From NCBI RefSeq assembly GCF_016586355.1, contig NZ_BLYI01000031.1, forward strand, positions 1 to 64,000: DNA of 64,000 nucleotides, given 5' to 3'. Both the position numbers and the translations under genes were made by a program. The stretch's first letter is position 1. Every line of letters starts with the position of its first letter. The notes under the pieces were generated by a model. It was not told where the DNA came from. It ran no database searches and saw nothing but the letters and a program-made list of their open reading frames with translations. This DNA comes from Anaerostipes butyraticus (GTDB lineage Bacteria > Bacillota > Clostridia > Lachnospirales > Lachnospiraceae). Shown in pieces: positions 32,825 through 41,197 of this stretch.

Positions 32825-34222
32825 TCAATCGTCTACAATTGGTACCGGGGTATCATCCCACGCATCCAGATCGTTAATATAAATCTTGGTTTCTTTTGAA
32901 ATAACGTTGGACAGCAGAAGTACTGCTATCAGGTTCGGGATTGCCATAAGGGCATTTAAGATATCAGCAAGAGCCCACACTACGTCCAGAGTAACAACCG
33001 GAGCGATTGCTGCGACTACAACATACAGGACACGGTAAGGAATCAATCCTTTTTTGCCGGAGAAGTATTCTACTGCACGTTCTCCGTAGTATGCCCATCC
33101 AAGAACGGTAGAGTAAGCAAAACAGATAATTCCCAGTGTCAGGATGATCGGTCCGAGATAAGGAATCTGGCCGAAAGCCAGGGTTGTCAGGACGCCGCCG
33201 TCTGTGATTTCATTAACGTTGATGGCTGGATTTTTCATAATGGTTGAAACCAGTGTAAGACCTGTCATAAGGCAGACAACAACGGTATCCCAGAAAGTTC
33301 CGGTAGAAGAAACCAGAGCCTGACGGACAGGGTTTCTTGTCTGGGCAGCGGCAGCGGCGATCGGAGCAGAACCCATACCAGATTCATTTGAGAATAATCC
33401 ACGGGCAATTCCATAGCGCATTGCCATCATGATACCGGTTCCCACGAGTCCTCCGGCAGCGGCTCCAGGCTGAAAAGCGAGGCGGCAGATCGTTGTGATC
33501 GCCGGAATGATATAGTCATAATTAATGCAGAGAATAATCACACATCCTAAAACATAAAAAATTGCCATAAATGGAACAAGTTTTTCACATACACTGGAAA
33601 TGGATTTGATTCCTCCGAAGATAACGAAAGCTGTCAGGATCGCAACAACAACTCCAACGATCCATACCGGAACACCGGTGTTTGCTTTTACGACATTGGC
33701 GATTGCGTTGACCTGTGTGGCGCATCCGATTCCAAAAGAAGCAAATCCGGCGAATACGGCAAATATCATGCCAAGGACTTTCCCGAGTTTTTTCCATTTG
33801 AGTCCGCGGGAGAGGGCATACATGGCTCCGCCCTGCATTCTTCCGTCTTTTTTCTTTACCCGGTATTTGACTGCGATCAGGGATTCTGAATACTTTGTAG
33901 CGATTCCAAAAACACCGGACAGCCAGCACCAAAGCACAGCCCCCGGTCCCCCTAAGGCGATGGCGGTACCGACACCTACGATATTACCGGTTCCGATGGT
34001 TGCGGCAAGAGCCGTTGTAAGAGCTCCAAAGTTTGATACTTCCCCTTCCGCATCCGGATCTTTTGTAACGGAAAGTTTTATTCCCTTTGTAATGGATTTC
34101 CATTGAATGAACCGGGTTTTAAATGTCATAAAAATATGGGTTCCAAACAGCAGGATGATCAGCCACCAGCCCCATATGACATCATCCACTTTGTAGATTG
34201 CATCACTTATTGCTTCCAACAT
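32825..34222 (-). CDS. AGCS-family sodium:alanine (amino acid) symporter
   Basis: 465 residues with about 11 membrane helices. Family signatures are GALTTALAATIGTGNIVGVG, GGPGAVLWCWLSGVFG, FSNESGMGSAPIAAAAAQT and GWAYYGERAVEYF. It imports alanine or glycine with Na+. AAGGAGG is 12 bases before the ATG, slightly far. No glycine riboswitch is visible in the short leader. It ends at the terminator shared with hxlR. Confidence 0.94.
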   Translation of the reverse strand: MLEAISDAIYKVDDVIWGWWLIILLFGTHIFMTFKTRFIQWKSITKGIKLSVTKDPDAEGEVSNFGALTTALAATIGTGNIVGVGTAIALGGPGAVLWCWLSGVFGIATKYSESLIAVKYRVKKKDGRMQGGAMYALSRGLKWKKLGKVLGMIFAVFAGFASFGIGCATQVNAIANVVKANTGVPVWIVGVVVAILTAFVIFGGIKSISSVCEKLVPFMAIFYVLGCVIILCINYDYIIPAITTICRLAFQPGAAAGGLVGTGIMMAMRYGIARGLFSNESGMGSAPIAAAAAQTRNPVRQALVSSTGTFWDTVVVCLMTGLTLVSTIMKNPAINVNEITDGGVLTTLAFGQIPYLGPIILTLGIICFAYSTVLGWAYYGERAVEYFSGKKGLIPYRVLYVVVAAIAPVVTLDVVWALADILNALMAIPNLIAVLLLSNVISKETKIYINDLDAWDDTPVPIVDD

Positions 34223-34279
34223 AAACTTTTTTATCCTCCTTGTATTGTTGATTTACAGGCAGACTGCCCGAAAAAGCGC

Positions 34280-34311
34280 AAAAAGGTACCGCTAAGATGC
34301 GATACCTTTTT
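34280..34311 (-). terminator. Terminator of the second MATE gene
   Basis: AAAAAGGTA / TACCTTTTT arms around a 14-base loop. It lies 70 bases after the minus-strand MATE gene and 57 bases before the AGCS start. Confidence 0.75.
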
Positions 34312-34382
34312 GTACTCACCTTTTTCATAGTTTACCGTACTACAGTGAAAATTTCAAGATGTAATGGCAGAAATAGGAAAGT

Positions 34383-35714
34383 TCAGGAAAATATCGATGC
34401 TTTCTTTTTCTTCCAGAAGTACACAATTCCGACAAGATCAGCCAGAAACCATCCAATGGGAACAGACCACCAGATTCCGGTCACTCCAAAAAAGGCAGTG
34501 GCAGAAAGGCGGTATGCCAGCAGCACTCTTGTGCCAAGAGAAATAATCGTAAGAACCAGGGACATTCCAGGATGCTCCAGAGCGCGGTAGAGACCGTAAA
34601 GCAAAAAGAGACAGCCGATGCCGCAGTAAAAGCTGCCCTCAATGTGCAGATACCGGATACCTTCTGACAGGATCGCAGTTTCCTGCGGATCGATAAAAAG
34701 AAGCATTAAAGGTTTTGCAAAAATCCAGATCAGGATAGAAATCAGGATACAGAAAGCCATGGCGGATGAAAGAGCGCCTAAAATTCCCTGACGGATTCTG
34801 TCTTTTCTGTCTGCTCCATAGTTTTGAGCGATAAAGGTGGAAAAGGCATTTCCAAAATCCTGCACCGGCATATACGCAAAAGAGTCAATCTTGACCGCGG
34901 CAGCAAAAGCGGCCATGATCGTTGTACCGAAACTGTTCACAAGCCCCTGTACCATAAGAATTCCAAGATTCATAACAGACTGCTGAATGCAGGTCAGTAC
35001 AGAAAAATTTGCGATTTCCTTAAGACTGGAGAGCCGGAAACAAAAAAGGGAGGAGTGGATATCAGGAAATTTTATCCATGTATACAAGAGAATCCCGATT
35101 CCGGAAATATACTGGGAGATTACAGTTGCCTCTGCAGCTCCGGCCGTTCCCCGGGACAGCCCTACGACAAAGAAAAGATCCAGGCCGATATTTAAAAGGG
35201 CGGAACATGCCAGGAAAACCAGAGGAACGACTGAATTTCCAATGGCGCGGAGAAAAGAAGAAAAATAATTGTATAAAAATGTAGCGGCAATTCCAAAGAA
35301 AATAACGATCAGATAATCTTTCATCAAAGGCTGAATTTCTTCTGGCACCTGCAGAAAAAGAATAATTTCATCTAAAAGCAGGAAGGATGCAGCAGTAAGA
35401 AGGACGGTAAGCGCGGCAATCAGAAGAAAAGAAGTTCCAACGGAATCTTTAAAACGCTGAAAATTTTTCTGTCCGTAGTAAATAGATAATACCGTGCTGC
35501 TGCCCATGCAGAGTCCCAGCAGGATAGAAGTAAGAAATGTCATAAGAGTAAAAGCAGATCCTACCGCGGCCAGTGCGCCGGCTCCCAGAAAACGACCGAC
35601 GATCAGGGTGTCAGCGATGTTATAACACTGCTGGAGCAGATTTCCGAGGATCATGGGAACTGCGAATTTCATCATGGTTTTTATAACAGGTCCTTCTGTG
35701 AGATTTTGCTGCAT
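34383..35714 (-). CDS. MATE-family efflux transporter (second)
   Basis: 443 residues, about 12 membrane helices in two halves. It opens TEGPVIKTMMKFAVPMILGN then LQQCYNIADTLIVGRFLGAG, the standard start of DinF/NorM-type clostridial MATE proteins; AVKIDSFAYMPVQDFGNAFS marks the second half. The start at 35714 is set by AAAGGAG; the upstream TTG at 35732 precedes that site. It is divergent from the Lrp gene and is not closely similar to the MATE at 3346. Substrate unknown. Confidence 0.92.
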   Translation of the reverse strand: MQQNLTEGPVIKTMMKFAVPMILGNLLQQCYNIADTLIVGRFLGAGALAAVGSAFTLMTFLTSILLGLCMGSSTVLSIYYGQKNFQRFKDSVGTSFLLIAALTVLLTAASFLLLDEIILFLQVPEEIQPLMKDYLIVIFFGIAATFLYNYFSSFLRAIGNSVVPLVFLACSALLNIGLDLFFVVGLSRGTAGAAEATVISQYISGIGILLYTWIKFPDIHSSLFCFRLSSLKEIANFSVLTCIQQSVMNLGILMVQGLVNSFGTTIMAAFAAAVKIDSFAYMPVQDFGNAFSTFIAQNYGADRKDRIRQGILGALSSAMAFCILISILIWIFAKPLMLLFIDPQETAILSEGIRYLHIEGSFYCGIGCLFLLYGLYRALEHPGMSLVLTIISLGTRVLLAYRLSATAFFGVTGIWWSVPIGWFLADLVGIVYFWKKKKASIFS

Positions 35715-35746
35715 TGTTCCGACTCCTTTCAAAATGTAATTTAAAG

Positions 35747-35761
35747 ATTACGTTTCGTAAT
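35747..35761. promoter_or_regulatory. Palindrome ATTACG-TTT-CGTAAT
   Basis: A perfect 6-bp inverted repeat with a 3-base centre, in the gap between the divergent MATE and Lrp genes. It is a candidate operator for the Lrp-type protein. No clean promoter pair is assigned here. Confidence 0.45.
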
Positions 35762-35855
35762 TAATTGTATCAGCATTCAAGGAGAAATGCAATTCTTAAG
35801 TTGCGTTTTATGGCAAAATGCATTAAGATGAGGAAAGAAGGAAAGGTGGAAAACA

Positions 35856-36314
35856 ATGTTTCTCGATGGATTGGACGAGTTAGATCAGAAGATCATTCGG
35901 CTGTTGATGAAAAACGCCAGGATGTCATATTCGGAAATAGGGGAAAAAGTGGGGATCTCCAGAGTGGCGGTAAAGATGCGCATTCAGGCCATGGAAAAAA
36001 AGGGAATTATTGAAGAATATACAACGATCATCAATCCGCAGAAGATCAGCGGGGTTGTTTCCTGTTTTTTTGAGCTTGAAATTTCCCATGAAGCGCTGGA
36101 AGAGGTGATTGAACGTCTGAAAGCAAATGAAAAAATCACGCAGATTTATCGTGTGACTGGTGAGAACAAACTGCATATCCATGCGGTAACTGCATCCAAT
36201 GAAGAACTGGACCGGCTGATTCAGGAAGAGATGGATCCACTTCCGGGAATCCTTCACATGAGCTGCAGTATCATATTGTCAAGAATCAAGGATATCAAAG
36301 GACTGCGTCTGTAA
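35856..36314 (+). CDS. Lrp/AsnC-family transcriptional regulator
   Basis: 152 residues. The N-terminal helix-turn-helix is LDELDQKIIRLLMKNARMSY and GEKVGISRVAVKMRIQAME. The C-terminal RAM-type ligand-binding ferredoxin-like domain includes GVVSCFFELEIS and YRVTGENKLHIHAV. AGGTGG precedes the ATG. It is divergent from the MATE exporter and 45 bases upstream of the AlkD-like gene. Amino-acid-responsive control of the exporter is plausible. Confidence 0.92.
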   Translation: MFLDGLDELDQKIIRLLMKNARMSYSEIGEKVGISRVAVKMRIQAMEKKGIIEEYTTIINPQKISGVVSCFFELEISHEALEEVIERLKANEKITQIYRVTGENKLHIHAVTASNEELDRLIQEEMDPLPGILHMSCSIILSRIKDIKGLRL

Positions 36315-36359
36315 TTGATTTTTGACGCCGGCATCAGCAAGGAAGAAGGGAAGACATCA

Positions 36360-37019
36360 GTGAATAAAATTGACAGAATCAGGACAGAATTTGAAAAACG
36401 AAAAGATCCTGCCCGGGCTGTTTCTATGGCAAAATATATGAGAGATCAGTTTCCTTTTTATGGGATCCCGGCGCCGGAGAGACGAAAGGCCTATCGTGAG
36501 ATCCTGAAAGAGGAAAAGAAGAAAAAAATGATCGACTGGGATCTTCTGGATGCCTGCTATAGAGAGGATCACCGGGAATTTCAATATTTTGTATACGATT
36601 ATCTTCTGGCAATGAAACGGTATCTGGTTTATGAGGATATCCCCAGGATCCAAACATACATTCAGAAAAAATCCTGGTGGGATACCATTGATTTTCTGGA
36701 TCAGGTAATCGGCGAAATTGGTCTCAAAGATGACCGGGTGGATGCTCTGATGGAGCAGTGGTCAGTGGATGATGATTTCTGGCTGCGCAGAATTGCCATT
36801 GATCATCAGCTGGGACGAAAGGATCAGATGAAACCGGAACTTCTGGCAAAGATTATTAAAAATAATCTGGATTCCGATGAGTTTTTTATACAGAAGGCGA
36901 TTGGATGGAGTTTAAGGGATTATTCAAAAACCAATCCCCGGTGGGTTCGCGGATTTATAGAAGAACACCGAGGTCAGATGACGCCCCTCAGCTTAAGAGA
37001 GGCATGCAGGTATTTATAA
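36360..37019 (+). CDS. AlkD-like DNA alkylation repair protein
   Basis: 219 residues of HEAT-like helical repeats. Family motifs are YGIPAPERRKAYREIL near the start, KKSWWDTIDFLDQVIG in the middle, and the signature FIQKAIGWSLRDYSKTNP followed by LSLREACRYL. AlkD removes N3- and N7-alkylated purines without base flipping. The GTG start at 36360 is preferred (GAAGGGAAG upstream); a TTG at 36315 directly after the lrp stop lacks a site. Forms a likely operon with lrp upstream and the glutaredoxin-like gene 14 bases downstream. Confidence 0.85.
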   Translation: MNKIDRIRTEFEKRKDPARAVSMAKYMRDQFPFYGIPAPERRKAYREILKEEKKKKMIDWDLLDACYREDHREFQYFVYDYLLAMKRYLVYEDIPRIQTYIQKKSWWDTIDFLDQVIGEIGLKDDRVDALMEQWSVDDDFWLRRIAIDHQLGRKDQMKPELLAKIIKNNLDSDEFFIQKAIGWSLRDYSKTNPRWVRGFIEEHRGQMTPLSLREACRYL

Positions 37020-37033
37020 AGGAGGAGAACATG

Positions 37034-37309
37034 ATGGAAATTATTTTATTTGAATATCCGGGATGTCCGTACTGCCGTCAGGCAGAGAGAATCATAAAAC
37101 AGCTGAAAGAAGAGCACCCGGAATACCAGAACATAGAGATAACGGTCATAGATGAGGTGGAACACCCGGAGATTGCAGATCAGTATCAGTATTATTATAC
37201 TCCATGTTTCTTTAAGGACCGGACAAAACTCTATGAGGCTGATCCATCCTGGAGTGAAGGAGAGGTAAAAGAAAAACTAAACCGTATGTTCCAGGAATTG
37301 GCAAAATGA
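37034..37309 (+). CDS. Glutaredoxin-like thioredoxin-fold protein
   Basis: 91 residues with a CPYC active site at 11-14 in EYPGCPYCRQAERII and a cis-proline-type TPCFF at about 56-60. The CPYC dipeptide is the classical glutaredoxin motif. GGAGGA lies 8 bases before the ATG at 37034; the ATG at 37031 is closer and less likely. Reduction of disulfides or mixed disulfides in the cytosol is expected. It is the last gene before the riboswitch promoter. Confidence 0.88.
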   Translation: MEIILFEYPGCPYCRQAERIIKQLKEEHPEYQNIEITVIDEVEHPEIADQYQYYYTPCFFKDRTKLYEADPSWSEGEVKEKLNRMFQELAK

Positions 37310-37346
37310 TTTTCCTGACATTTTTCTGACAAATTGAGGAAATCTA

Positions 37347-37376
37347 TTGACAGAAAGGGGAAACGGGTGATATAGT
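37347..37376 (+). promoter_or_regulatory. Promoter of the manganese riboswitch operon
   Basis: TTGACA (37347-37352), 18 bases, TATAGT (37371-37376). A consensus -35; transcription should start near 37383, just before the riboswitch. Confidence 0.85.
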
Positions 37377-37383
37377 CATCTCA

Positions 37384-37527
37384 GAAAAGCAAATGAAAGG
37401 GAGTAGCTGAACACTCGGGAACGAGTGGGTTTGAGATCGTCACCCGCTGTGCACAGCACAGCCGTATCAAATGAGATAGCAAGACTTTTATTGTGGCTTA
37501 GGTCATGATAAAGGTCTTTTTATTTTT
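37384..37527 (+). ncRNA. yybP-ykoY (Mn2+) riboswitch with terminator
   Basis: The two conserved loops of the class are present: GGGAGTAGC at 37399-37407 (L1) and GAGATCGTCA at 37433-37442 (L3). The 3' strand is AGCAAGACTTTT (37478-37489). The expression platform is a terminator with arms AAGACTTTTAT (37481-37491) and ATAAAGGTCTT (37508-37518) followed by a T-rich tail. The 5' terminator arm overlaps the 3' side of the aptamer, so Mn2+ binding would prevent termination and switch on the two downstream genes. Motifs are seen directly; Mn2+ specificity is from knowledge of the class. Confidence 0.88.
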
Positions 37528-37583
37528 CTATAGAAAAACTGCAGCAAAACAACAATAGAATGGAGGAAATGAGGTCAATAAAT

Positions 37584-38012
37584 ATGAACGGCGAGATAGA
37601 AAAATTAGAAATTGCGGAGGCAGTCCAGGCCGGAGAAAGAGCGCTGGAAAGTCTTCAAAAAGCAGGAGAACGTCTGGGCAAGGCAAAGAACTGGAGTCTG
37701 ATCGATCTGTTTGGCGGAGGACTTTTTACAGATGTGATGAAACATTCCAGGTTAAAAGAAACAAAAACATATCTGGAAGAGGCGAAAAAAGATTTAAAGG
37801 AATTTCGCAGGGAATTAAAAGATGTTCAGATGTTTTTAAATCTGGATTTGGAAATCAGTGATTTTTTAAAGATTACGGACATATTTTTCGATAACCCTGT
37901 GTCGGATTATATGGTGCAGTCTAAGATTCGTCAGGCAAAGGAGCAGCTGGATGAAGCAGTCTGCCAGGTGGAAAATATGATATCAGATCTAAAACAATTA
38001 AGAGACAGTTAA
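37584..38012 (+). CDS. Unknown helical protein under Mn riboswitch control
   Basis: 142 residues from the ATG at 37584 (GAGG nine bases upstream). Upstream in-frame ATGs at 37560 and 37569 are poorly placed relative to ribosome binding sites. It is mostly amphipathic helix, e.g. AVQAGERALESLQKAGERLG and RQAKEQLDEAVCQVENM, with a hydrophobic centre LIDLFGGGLFTDVMKHSRL. No membrane helix or metal-site cluster is obvious. It is the first gene after the riboswitch and is followed 14 bases later by a YccF gene. Function unknown; the location implies a role in manganese homeostasis. Confidence 0.8.
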   Translation: MNGEIEKLEIAEAVQAGERALESLQKAGERLGKAKNWSLIDLFGGGLFTDVMKHSRLKETKTYLEEAKKDLKEFRRELKDVQMFLNLDLEISDFLKITDIFFDNPVSDYMVQSKIRQAKEQLDEAVCQVENMISDLKQLRDS

Positions 38013-38026
38013 AGGAGGAAAAGAAT

Positions 38027-38386
38027 ATGGGATGTTTAGGAAATCTTATCTGGTTTATATGTGGAGGAATTTTAGGCGGTTTATCATGGTGCGTGGCAGG
38101 ATGCCTCTGGTGTATTACGATCATCGGAATTCCGGTGGGGCTTCAGTGTTTTAAGCTTGCGTCACTGAGCTTTTTCCCATTTGGGAAAGAAGTTCGGTAT
38201 GGAGGCGGCGCCGGATCTTTTATCATGAACATTGTCTGGCTGATCGTGTCCGGGTTCTGGCTGGCAGTGGAGCATCTGATTTTTGGCGCAGTATTATGTA
38301 TTACGATCATTGGAATCCCGTTTGGGCTTCAGCATTTTAAACTGGCAAAACTGGCGCTGATGCCATTCGGCGCAGAAGTATATTAA
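38027..38386 (+). CDS. YccF-domain membrane protein
   Basis: 119 residues with two copies of the YccF motif: CITIIGIPVGLQCFKLASLS in the first half and CITIIGIPFGLQHFKLAKLA in the second, each followed by PFG-EV. Four hydrophobic segments are visible. The repeat implies an internal duplication. AAAGGAGG lies before the ATG. YccF proteins have no established biochemical role. Its placement behind a manganese riboswitch suggests a metal-related role, possibly export or membrane protection. Confidence 0.9.
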   Translation: MGCLGNLIWFICGGILGGLSWCVAGCLWCITIIGIPVGLQCFKLASLSFFPFGKEVRYGGGAGSFIMNIVWLIVSGFWLAVEHLIFGAVLCITIIGIPFGLQHFKLAKLALMPFGAEVY

Positions 38387-38408
38387 TTTTAAATCAAAGA
38401 CTGCAGAG

Positions 38409-38451
38409 GAGCTTCTGTCTCAGTTCATGAAAGACTGAGCAGAAGCTCTTT
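38409..38451 (+). terminator. Terminator of the riboswitch operon
   Basis: A long stem GAGCTTCTG-T-CTCAGT / ACTGAG-CAGAAGCTC with one bulged T, followed by TTT. It lies 22 bases after the YccF gene. Confidence 0.85.
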
Positions 38452-38510
38452 CCATTTCGCAGAAGAACCATGTTTTTAATTTAAAAACGCTCCTCGGGAA
38501 TCCTGCTGCT

Positions 38511-39359
38511 TCATGAGATTTCCTGCTGTGTGTGCTGTCTGCGGTATTGTTTTGGGGTCAGCCCGGTCAGTTCCTTAAAAGTACGGATATAGTATGAAAG
38601 ATTATCGAAACCGCACTGCATGGCAATGTTTATGATAGAAAGATCTGACTGAAGCAGAAGATCAATGGATTTGTTGATACGGTATTGTTTCATATACTGG
38701 AATACGGTCATGCCCATTTTCTTTTTAAAATATCTGCACAGATAATTGGGAGTGATCATAATCTGCTGCGCAATCTGATTCAGAGTCAGGGGTTTATTAA
38801 AATTTTCCTGGATATAAGAAAGGACCTTTTTCAAATCGTCCTGAGCGTTGGAAGGCTCTTTCATGATTATTTGATTTTTTTGATAAAACTGATCGATCAA
38901 TGCATAAAGAAGGATCTTGATGGAAAGATACTTTTTTGGCGAAGTTCCCACAAGCTGTCTGAGAAGATGAAGGCAGTCCTGATCCTGGCAAACACCGGCG
39001 GCAAACTGTGCAGATCCGCTGGTAATGGGATGAATATAAACTTCTTCCGCTCTGTCAAAAAGGCTGAAGTCCAGAAAATGAGGATGAAAAATGACGGCAT
39101 GATGAAGAGACGGGGATCTTCCTGAAATCTGATGCAATTCGTTGGAATTGATTATATAGAAATCTCCAGATGTCAGATGATATTCCTTTTTGCTGCAGCG
39201 GATATCAATCTCGCCATATTCAAGATAAATAATTTCAATTTCATCATGCCAGTGATAGGATACATTGTAAGTTCCGAGGCTGTCTGTGTGGGAAATAATA
39301 TGAAAAGGAAAATCATATTTTCCGTGTTTTCTTTGTTCTTTCAGGGATTGTCTGTCCAT
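38511..39359 (-). CDS. AraC-family transcriptional regulator
   Basis: 282 residues: an N-terminal cupin domain (SYHWHDEIEIIYLEYGEIDI, SGDFYIINSNELHQI) and a C-terminal AraC domain (ITPNYLCRYFKKKMGMTVFQ, then IAMQCGFDNLSYYIRTFKEL and GLTPKQYRRQ). A GAGGAG site precedes the ATG. It is divergent from the alpha-glucosidase gene at 39474, which it most likely controls in response to a sugar. The ligand is unknown. Confidence 0.92.
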   Translation of the reverse strand: MDRQSLKEQRKHGKYDFPFHIISHTDSLGTYNVSYHWHDEIEIIYLEYGEIDIRCSKKEYHLTSGDFYIINSNELHQISGRSPSLHHAVIFHPHFLDFSLFDRAEEVYIHPITSGSAQFAAGVCQDQDCLHLLRQLVGTSPKKYLSIKILLYALIDQFYQKNQIIMKEPSNAQDDLKKVLSYIQENFNKPLTLNQIAQQIMITPNYLCRYFKKKMGMTVFQYMKQYRINKSIDLLLQSDLSIINIAMQCGFDNLSYYIRTFKELTGLTPKQYRRQHTQQEIS

Positions 39360-39473
39360 CTGCTTCTCCTCCTCTGGATAATATAGTGTTGTTTTTTTCG
39401 AGGATTGTACAAGAATTTTTATATGGAGAATATTATAATGCAGTTACAGTTAAGAAACAAGGGAGGAACGGAA

Positions 39474-41087
39474 ATGGAAGAAAAATGGTGGCAGTCCAGC
39501 GTCGTATATCAGATTTATCCTAGAAGTTTTTACGACAGCAATCAGGATGGGATCGGTGATATTCCAGGCATTATAGAGAAACTGGATTATCTGGCGGAAC
39601 TGGGAATTGATGTAATCTGGCTGAATCCGGTCTTTCAGTCGCCAAACGTTGATAACGGATATGATATCAGTGATTATGAAGCAGTTAATCCGGAATATGG
39701 GACAATGGAAGATTTACGTCTGCTGATAAAGAAATGCAGGGCAAGGGGAATCAAAGTTATTCTTGATCTGGTGGTCAATCATACCAGCGATCAGCATGTC
39801 TGGTTTCAGGAGGCAAAAAAGTCCGCAGACAATCCATATCATGATTATTACATCTGGCGCAAAGAGCCTAATGATCTTATGTCAAATTTTGGCGGATCTG
39901 CATGGGAGTATGTGCCGGAAGTGGATCAATATTATCTGCATTTCTATTCCAGACAGCAGCCGGATCTGAATTGGGAAAATCCCAGGATGCGTCAGGATAT
40001 TTACAAAATGATGAATTTCTGGATCCATGAAGGAATCGGAGGATTTCGAATGGATGTCATTGATTTGATCGGAAAGGTTCCGGATCAGAACATTAAGGAA
40101 AATGGTCCTCATCTGCATGAATATCTGCAGGAAATGGCCAGGGAGACATACGGGGAGAAAGATCTTTTAACGGTTGGTGAAACATGGGGAGCTGCAGCGG
40201 AAAATGCAAAATTATTTTGTGATCCGCGAAGAAAAGAATTGAGCATGATCTTCCAGTTTGAACAGATCAATCTGGATAAAGTCAAAGGAAAACACCGCTG
40301 GGATTTAAAAGAGCTGGATATGATCGAACTGAAAGATGTGCTGTCCAAATGGCAGTCTGTCATGGAAAATAACGGCTGGAACAGTTTATTCTGGAATAAT
40401 CATGATCTGCCGAGAATCGTTTCAAGATGGGGAAATGATCATGGAAAATATCGTGTACTGAGCGCAAAAATGCTGGCAATTCTTCTGCATGGAATGAAAG
40501 GAACCCCTTATATTTATCAGGGAGAAGAAATCGGTATGACAAATTTTTATTCCGATGACATATCAGATTATCCGGATATTGAGACACAGCAGGTTTATAA
40601 AGAACGACTGGATCAGGGATTTTCAAAAGAGGATATTTTAAGGTCTATCCATAAAAAAGCACGGGACAATGGACGGACGCCAATGCAGTGGTCACAGGCA
40701 GAAAATGCAGGTTTTACAAAAGGAGTTCCGTGGATGAAGGTGAATCCAAATTATCAGCAGGTGAATGCTGCAGATTGCCTGGAGCATAAAGATTCCATCT
40801 TTTACACATATCAGACGCTGATTCGTCTGAGAAAAGAGTCCAGAGTACTGCGGCAGGGAACCTACCGGCTCATAGACCGGGAAAATCCAAATATATTTTC
40901 CTATGAAAGAATTCTTGAAAATCAAAAGATCATGGTCATCTGTAATTTTTATCAGGAAGAAACCAAGTATGAAGTTTCACTGGAAGGAGCCAGGGTTCTG
41001 ACCGCCAATTATCCTGATATGGAATACCGTTCCGGAATTCTTTGTCTAAGGGCATATGAAGCAGTCATGCTGATATGGGAAAAATAA
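39474..41087 (+). CDS. GH13 alpha-glucosidase, probably oligo-1,6-glucosidase
   Basis: 537 residues, a (beta/alpha)8 GH13 enzyme of subfamily-31 type. The catalytic residues are Asp194 in GFRMDVIDLIG (nucleophile), Glu236 in TVGETWG (acid/base) and Asp311 in NNHDLPR. DLVVNHTSDQHVWF and QPDLNWENP are family landmarks. Val195 after the nucleophile favours alpha-1,6 over alpha-1,4 linkages, according to the Val/Thr rule known for this subfamily. No signal peptide, so intracellular. The start at 39474 has GGGAGG; an upstream in-frame ATG is rejected. Divergent from the AraC gene. Confidence 0.92.
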   Translation: MEEKWWQSSVVYQIYPRSFYDSNQDGIGDIPGIIEKLDYLAELGIDVIWLNPVFQSPNVDNGYDISDYEAVNPEYGTMEDLRLLIKKCRARGIKVILDLVVNHTSDQHVWFQEAKKSADNPYHDYYIWRKEPNDLMSNFGGSAWEYVPEVDQYYLHFYSRQQPDLNWENPRMRQDIYKMMNFWIHEGIGGFRMDVIDLIGKVPDQNIKENGPHLHEYLQEMARETYGEKDLLTVGETWGAAAENAKLFCDPRRKELSMIFQFEQINLDKVKGKHRWDLKELDMIELKDVLSKWQSVMENNGWNSLFWNNHDLPRIVSRWGNDHGKYRVLSAKMLAILLHGMKGTPYIYQGEEIGMTNFYSDDISDYPDIETQQVYKERLDQGFSKEDILRSIHKKARDNGRTPMQWSQAENAGFTKGVPWMKVNPNYQQVNAADCLEHKDSIFYTYQTLIRLRKESRVLRQGTYRLIDRENPNIFSYERILENQKIMVICNFYQEETKYEVSLEGARVLTANYPDMEYRSGILCLRAYEAVMLIWEK

Positions 41088-41147
41088 ATGAGAAAGAGAC
41101 TGCAGAAGCAGCATATTTTCTGTCAAAACACATGAAAAGCAAACGGT

Positions 41148-41197
41148 AAAAAAAGCGGAGGCCGGCAGGTTTTAACTGCCAAAGCCGCCGCTTTTTT
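41148..41197. terminator. Bidirectional terminator, overlapping the blaR1 3' end
   Basis: AAAAAAAGCGG / CCGCTTTTTT outer arms with additional inner pairing (GGCAG/CTGCC). It ends the alpha-glucosidase transcript. The last codons and stop of blaR1 (41172) lie in the loop region, so the two convergent genes share it. Confidence 0.85.
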
